Shown in pieces: positions 7,489 to 10,155 of a stretch of 10,155 nucleotides of DNA; the stretch's first letter is position 1; every line of letters starts with the position of its first letter. The stretch comes from Bacteroidales bacterium UBA1199. GTDB taxonomy: Bacteria; Bacteroidota; Bacteroidia; Bacteroidales; UBA932. Under the pieces are notes generated by a model. That model ran no database searches, was not told the origin of the DNA, and worked only from the letters and a program-made list of their open reading frames with translations. Location of the stretch: NCBI GenBank assembly GCA_002309795.1, contig DBXZ01000064.1, positions 7,514 through 17,668 on the forward strand, given 5' to 3'. Made by a program: the position numbers and the translations under genes.

Positions 7489-8424
7489 CTAAAGCGCGAG
7501 ACACCGCTTGAGTTGAGTTTCTGTTGTCCGTTTCTTCGTCAGCGGCCACAACTCTTTCCATAGACGGTCGCAAAGTCTTGCTCTTTGAGCGACGGACAAG
7601 TCATACAGGGTCGAAGATCTATGGTATTTCGGCAGATACGTTCCGTCAATCAGTTGGCAGAGATCTATATCCGAGATAAACGCCGGATTGAAGCGGCCTT
7701 TTTCGTTTCGGAGGAACTGACTGATCTCTTCTGACGAGAAACCGGGCTCTATCACCCCCAGCGTGATAATCTGAGTGGAAGAGTTTTCTTCCTGCTGCTC
7801 TCGCACCGACATCTCGTCCCCAACCTTGTTCATCTGATAGAGAAAGTTTCTCGGCGAGACATACATCGCCTCGACCTGAGACGTATCGAGGATGTTTTCC
7901 CGAAGCAAGAGTCCGTTCATGTCCATCCGGTATTTGTCCGGCAGGGATACACCCTTGGGGAGATATTTATAACGCTGATCCGCCGCCATCAACGACGCCG
8001 TTTCCGGAACACCCAGTTCCCGCCGGAAAAAGGTTCTTGCAGAACAGTGCCTATAACCAAACGGCGTTTGCGAGAGTCCGTGGTGAATGCCCTGCCGGTT
8101 CACGTAATTCAATGCTGCAAGCGTGTGATGGAAGCCTTCAATGATAAGCGAAAAGAACTGCTTCTCTCCCAACCGGCCGCTGCGACGATACTTCGAATTG
8201 AAATATCTGGCATATGCGTACCGGGTCCGGTGCATTACTTCGGAGGAATTGTCAGTTTGGATCAGTCCGTGAAAATGCGTGGACATGAATCCTTCGGAGA
8301 GAAGGCGGGAGTCCGTTTCCAATACTGCAACCGCAAGCGAATTGAAGCCGCGGATCAAGTCGGCTTCGCTCCGGAACATCACTTCATCGTGGGAAGAGAG
8401 ACAGATGTGACAGGTCTTTCTCAT
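7489..8424 (-). CDS. REP-associated tyrosine transposase (RAYT, Y1/HUH family)
   Basis: A 311-residue protein with an IS200-like Y1 transposase domain in residues 1-120. The HUH motif is THFHGLIQ (H50, F51, H52), preceded by the family's GFMS strand. The catalytic tyrosine is most likely Y107 in ALNYVNRQGIHHGL (104-117), matching the Y-(I/V)-x-x-N/R-P region of RAYTs. Such enzymes nick single-stranded hairpin DNA through a tyrosine link. About 190 residues follow the core, ending in a basic stretch (TKKRTTETQLKRCLAL), far longer than minimal Y1 transposases of roughly 150 residues. The ATG at 8424 starts the family-like MRKTCHICLS; an in-frame ATG at 8454 is the alternative, and the frame stays open to a TTG at 8742. 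Base composition is less GC-rich than the mutL operon, consistent with a separate origin. Confidence 0.82.
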   Translation of the reverse strand: MRKTCHICLSSHDEVMFRSEADLIRGFNSLAVAVLETDSRLLSEGFMSTHFHGLIQTDNSSEVMHRTRYAYARYFNSKYRRSGRLGEKQFFSLIIEGFHHTLAALNYVNRQGIHHGLSQTPFGYRHCSARTFFRRELGVPETASLMAADQRYKYLPKGVSLPDKYRMDMNGLLLRENILDTSQVEAMYVSPRNFLYQMNKVGDEMSVREQQEENSSTQIITLGVIEPGFSSEEISQFLRNEKGRFNPAFISDIDLCQLIDGTYLPKYHRSSTLYDLSVAQRARLCDRLWKELWPLTKKRTTETQLKRCLAL

Positions 8425-8504
8425 GGCATTTCGTTTTTCTGTTTCACAATTCATTCGCACTGTCCGTCCGCCGCGGTCAACCGCACCGACGAAATGCTTT
8501 TCTG

Positions 8505-8512
8505 CGAAGATA
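8505..8512 (-). promoter_or_regulatory. Possible -7 box of the RAYT gene
   Basis: The minus strand reads TATCTTCG, one base from the TAnnTTTG consensus, about 50 bases before the ATG at 8454 and 80 before that at 8424. No convincing -33 box is seen. It lies between the RAYT start and hairpin C. If it is used, transcription starts inside the open frame, so the extended protein from 8742 would not be made from it. Confidence 0.3.
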
Positions 8513-8541
8513 GAGAATTCCCGCGAAGAAACCTCGCTTTT

Positions 8542-8583
8542 GCCACGAAAGGTATGAAAGAGCTGCACGACGCCTTTCGCGGC
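8542..8583 (+). repeat. REPIN-like hairpin C
   Basis: Arms GCCACGAAAGG (8542-8552) and CCTTTCGCGGC (8573-8583) enclose a 20-base spacer that begins TATGAAAGAGC, close to that of hairpin A. One A-C mismatch interrupts the stem. It is the counterpart of hairpin A in the second compound repeat and lies just upstream of the RAYT leader. Confidence 0.8.
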
Positions 8584-8613
8584 AGAGAATCCGGTATCTT
8601 CCTCCCAAACGCG

Positions 8614-8655
8614 GACACGAAAGGGACGGATGTGCCACAGTATTCCTTTCGTGGC
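8614..8655 (-). repeat. REPIN-like hairpin D
   Basis: Arms GACACGAAAGG (8614-8624) and CCTTTCGTGGC (8645-8655) enclose a 20-base spacer that begins GACGGA and ends ATT, as in hairpin B. One outer position (A against G) fails to pair. It starts exactly 72 bases after hairpin C, the same pitch as A to B, and faces C. Confidence 0.8.
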
Positions 8656-8698
8656 CAGTTGGGCGAACTCAGCGGCGCGGAGCGGGCGGACGCAGTTG

Positions 8699-8724
8699 CC
8701 GGGGAGGGACGCGTCCATCCCCGG
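8699..8724. repeat. 26-base near-perfect palindrome
   Basis: The sequence runs CCGGGGA, a mismatched base, GGACGCGTCC, a mismatched base, TCCCCGG. It equals its own reverse complement at 24 of 26 positions, and the two exceptions are a single symmetric G/A pair. It has no loop and no T-tract, so it suits a dimeric protein-binding site better than a terminator. It lies 9 bases from the left end of the insertion sequence in a GC-rich spacer (8656-8733) where I see no gene. Confidence 0.6.
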
Positions 8725-8733
8725 ACACTGACA

Positions 8734-8752
8734 TGACCCCAAAAAGTTAGAC
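8734..8752 (+). repeat. IS left inverted repeat
   Basis: TGACCCCAAAAAGTTAGAC pairs with the right end (10132-10150) at 15 of 19 positions and has the TG...CCCCAAAA...GTT pattern of IS150-type ends. Confidence 0.8.
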
Positions 8753-8762
8753 TAAGACTTTT

Positions 8763-8767
8763 GGAGG
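8763..8767 (+). promoter_or_regulatory. Shine-Dalgarno of orfA
   Basis: GGAGG lies 8 bases before the ATG at 8776 and decides the orfA start, ruling out the in-frame TTG at 8761 that overlaps it. A strong site like this is unusual among the host genes of the window and supports a foreign origin for the element. Confidence 0.75.
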
Positions 8768-8775
8768 TCATTGTT

Positions 8776-9297
8776 ATGAGTAAACACAGTATTGAAGAAA
8801 GACTATCAGCCGTTCAGAGATATCTTAACGGCGAAGCATCCACTTTCATTGAAAAACAGACAGGGATTGATCATCACGACATTATTGTTTATGCGATGCG
8901 TTATCGCCGTGATGGTTTAGCGGGACTAGAAAATCGGAAGCAACATTGGTGTAGCTATGATGAAAAGAAAGCGGCGGTAACTGACTATTTGAAAGAATCG
9001 TTAACTTTGGAAGAGATTGCAGTGAAGTACGATATAAGCATTGCATGCTTTAAAAGTTGGGTGCGTGCTTATAAACGTGAAGGCACTGATTCGTTGAAAG
9101 ATAAACGATACTTCCTAATTAACAACTCACTAATGGCTAAATTACGAAAAGACCTTTCCAAAATGTCCGAGGCAGAGCTTCGAGACCTGGTTAAGGATCT
9201 AGCAGCCGAAAATGCGCTGCTAAAAAAAGTAAAAGCCTTAGTCGAAAAGAGGGAGGCCCAAGAACAAGCGACTGGGTCGAAGCCATCCAAGAACTAA
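8776..9297 (+). CDS. IS3-family transposase OrfA (helix-turn-helix protein)
   Basis: A 173-residue protein with two helix-turn-helix regions (about residues 5-45 and 70-105, the second containing LTLEEIAVKYDISIACFKSW), which in this family bind the terminal repeats. A leucine-zipper-like coiled coil follows (about 125-160, LRDLVKDLAAENALLKKVKA) and mediates multimerisation. The A7G run used for frameshifting lies in the codons of ALLKKV, so OrfA is the product of ribosomes that do not slip and OrfAB that of those that do. OrfA alone usually represses or modulates transposition. The start is set by the Shine-Dalgarno at 8763-8767. Confidence 0.9.
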   Translation: MSKHSIEERLSAVQRYLNGEASTFIEKQTGIDHHDIIVYAMRYRRDGLAGLENRKQHWCSYDEKKAAVTDYLKESLTLEEIAVKYDISIACFKSWVRAYKREGTDSLKDKRYFLINNSLMAKLRKDLSKMSEAELRDLVKDLAAENALLKKVKALVEKREAQEQATGSKPSKN

Positions 9298-9300
9298 GGC
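9222..9300 (+). promoter_or_regulatory. Programmed -1 frameshift signal (A7G slippery site plus stem)
   Basis: Seven A bases followed by G (9222-9229) lie at the orfA codons CTA AAA AAA GTA. After a -1 slip the frame is open from 9222 straight into orfB and reads DWVEAIQELRPEHDLDRLLR, typical of IS150-type OrfB N-termini. Six bases after the A-run, GCCTTAG (9235-9241) can pair with CTAAGGC (9294-9300), with an inner six-pair stem of GGCCCA (9255-9260) with TGGGTC (9273-9278, one G-U). A stem at this distance is what stimulates frameshifting in IS3 elements. The orfA stop lies inside the 3' arm. Confidence 0.8.
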
Positions 9301-9323
9301 CAGAACATGATCTCGACAGGCTA

Positions 9324-10115
9324 TTGAGGATCAAAGGGATGGCGCGTTCTACGTTCTATTATCACTTGAAAAGAATAGGACTTTCTGATGGTTATGATGG
9401 CCTTAGGAAAGAAATCAATCGCATATATGAAGAGAATCGCGGTTGGTATGGTTACCGACGAATCACCCTCGCCTTACGTAACGAGGGCATCTTGGTTAAC
9501 CATAAGACAGTTCAGAAACTGATGGGACGGATGCACTTAAAAGCTAAGCAGAAAAAGGTTCGTTACCGTTCCTTCAAAGGAGAAGTCGGGGTTGTTGCGC
9601 CAAACGTGGTTGACCGCAACTTCAGGTCAGATAAGCCCTATCAGAAAATGACAACAGACGTGTCTCAGGTATCGATAAATGACACTAAGATGTTCTTTTC
9701 TCCGTTGCTGGATATGTATAATGGTGAGATAGTAACTTACACCATAACGGACCGGCCAGATCTACATATGGTAACCGATATGATGACACAAGCCCTTCGG
9801 GAGATAAGCATCCCCGAAGGCTGTATGATACACTCTGATCAAGGTTGGCATTATCAGCATAAATACTATCAAAAACTACTGAAAGACAATGGAATAATAC
9901 AAAGCATGTCAAGGAAAGGAAACTGTCTTGACAACGCGATGATGGAGAACTTTTTTGGAATAATGAAATCAGAGTTGCTATATTTGAACAAGTGGGATAG
10001 CATGGAGCAGTTCAAAGCTGCTCTCCGGGAGTATGTCGACTACTACAACAATAAACGTATCAAACTACGGTTAAAAGGACTGAGTCCGGTACAATACCGA
10101 ACTCAGAACATGTAA
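9324..10115 (+). CDS. IS3-family transposase OrfB (DDE integrase domain)
   Basis: The catalytic part of the transposase, 263 residues from a TTG at 9324. In the cell it is probably made as an OrfAB fusion by -1 frameshifting, which adds 34 residues from 9222. An HTH_21-type segment (about 24-68, with ENRGWYGYRRI) precedes the rve-type integrase core. The triad is D112 (TTDVSQ), D172 (IHSDQGWHYQ) and E208 (NCLDNAMMENFFG), with the D(35)E spacing of the family. The YVDYYNNKRIKLRLKGLSPV tail is also typical. All catalytic residues are present, so the element is probably active. The stop lies 16 bases before the right inverted repeat. Confidence 0.93.
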   Translation: MRIKGMARSTFYYHLKRIGLSDGYDGLRKEINRIYEENRGWYGYRRITLALRNEGILVNHKTVQKLMGRMHLKAKQKKVRYRSFKGEVGVVAPNVVDRNFRSDKPYQKMTTDVSQVSINDTKMFFSPLLDMYNGEIVTYTITDRPDLHMVTDMMTQALREISIPEGCMIHSDQGWHYQHKYYQKLLKDNGIIQSMSRKGNCLDNAMMENFFGIMKSELLYLNKWDSMEQFKAALREYVDYYNNKRIKLRLKGLSPVQYRTQNM

Positions 10116-10131
10116 ATATCTATTATTAACC

Positions 10132-10150
10132 GTCCAACTTTTGGGGAGCA
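10132..10150 (-). repeat. IS right inverted repeat
   Basis: On the minus strand it reads TGCTCCCCAAAAGTTGGAC, matching the left end at 15 of 19 positions. Only five bases of flanking DNA remain in the window beyond it. Confidence 0.8.
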
Positions 10151-10155
10151 CATCA

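Larger units (their letters stand above)
7341..8655. mobile_element. REPIN-RAYT cassette: Y1 transposase gene flanked by paired hairpin repeats
   Basis: A single-copy RAYT-type Y1 transposase gene lies between two 114-base compound repeats (7370-7483 and 8542-8655), each holding two 42-base hairpins 72 bases apart. The two compound repeats align without gaps in the same orientation at about 79 of 114 bases by eye, with the arms best conserved (38 of 44). An extra single repeat arm lies at 7341-7351. In known REPIN-RAYT systems the transposase gene sits once per genome beside a few repeats and acts on many dispersed copies. Whether this repeat is dispersed here cannot be seen from one window. 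The left and right outer limits are uncertain. Confidence 0.7.
8734..10150 (+). mobile_element. Complete IS3-family (IS150-like) insertion sequence
   Basis: An element of about 1,417 bases with imperfect terminal inverted repeats, two overlapping-frame genes (orfA, orfB in the -1 frame) and a frameshift signal, the standard layout of the IS3 family. Both frames are undamaged and the DDE triad is present, so it looks functional. It is visibly more AT-rich than the surrounding chromosome, which suggests recent arrival. It sits upstream of the RAYT cassette in divergent orientation. The left flank reads ACA (8731-8733) and the right flank CAT (10151-10153), so no direct 3-base target duplication is obvious if the ends are TG...CA. 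ACA does recur at 10150-10152, which would fit an end one base earlier. Confidence 0.9.

Noticed and set aside
8047..8736. Plus-strand frame opposite the RAYT gene
   Set aside because: No recognisable domain; it covers the hairpins and the coding strand of RAYT and looks like a shadow.
1..10155. tRNA, rRNA or riboswitch genes
   Set aside because: No cloverleaf-like or conserved RNA segments were seen; the non-coding parts are short and taken up by the repeats described.

Overview
The window looks like a GC-rich member of the Bacteroidota, most likely Bacteroidales. The evidence is a promoter -7 element of the TAnnTTTG type, genes starting without clear Shine-Dalgarno sequences, a MutL and SpoIID/LytB protein of the Bacteroidetes type, and a long Bacteroidetes-style REP-associated transposase. 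The exact genus cannot be read from the sequence.

Region 1 (1-7311, all minus strand) is a tightly packed run of seven genes read from right to left. They are a small tail-anchored membrane protein, mutL, a rhomboid protease, a Sua5/YrdC threonylcarbamoyl-AMP synthase, a family 2 glycosyltransferase, a SpoIID/LytB protein and an AmpG-like permease cut by the left window edge. Four junctions overlap by 1 or 4 bases (ATGA or TGATG), and the other two gaps are 3 and 13 bases, so this is almost certainly one operon. A candidate promoter lies at 7304-7311. The last two genes fit a peptidoglycan theme: SpoIID proteins are glycan-strand lytic transglycosylases and AmpG imports anhydromuropeptides.

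Region 2 (7341-8655) is the most interesting part. A single Y1/HUH transposase of the RAYT type (minus strand, 7489-8424) is flanked on each side by two 42-base hairpin repeats. All four hairpins have the same build of 11-base arm, 20-base spacer and 11-base arm. On each side the two hairpins start exactly 72 bases apart and point in opposite directions, and the two 114-base flanks are direct repeats of each other. This matches the logic of a REPIN-RAYT system, known mainly from Gammaproteobacteria, with a repeat of its own (core CGAAAGG / CCTTTCG).

Region 3 (8656-8733) is a short GC-rich spacer with a 26-base near-perfect palindrome.

Region 4 (8734-10150) is a complete, apparently intact IS3-family (IS150-like) insertion sequence that is clearly more AT-rich than the host genes. 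It has imperfect 19-base inverted repeats, orfA, orfB with a full DDE triad, and an A7G slippery site followed six bases later by a predicted RNA stem for -1 frameshifting. The RAYT gene and the insertion sequence are divergently oriented.
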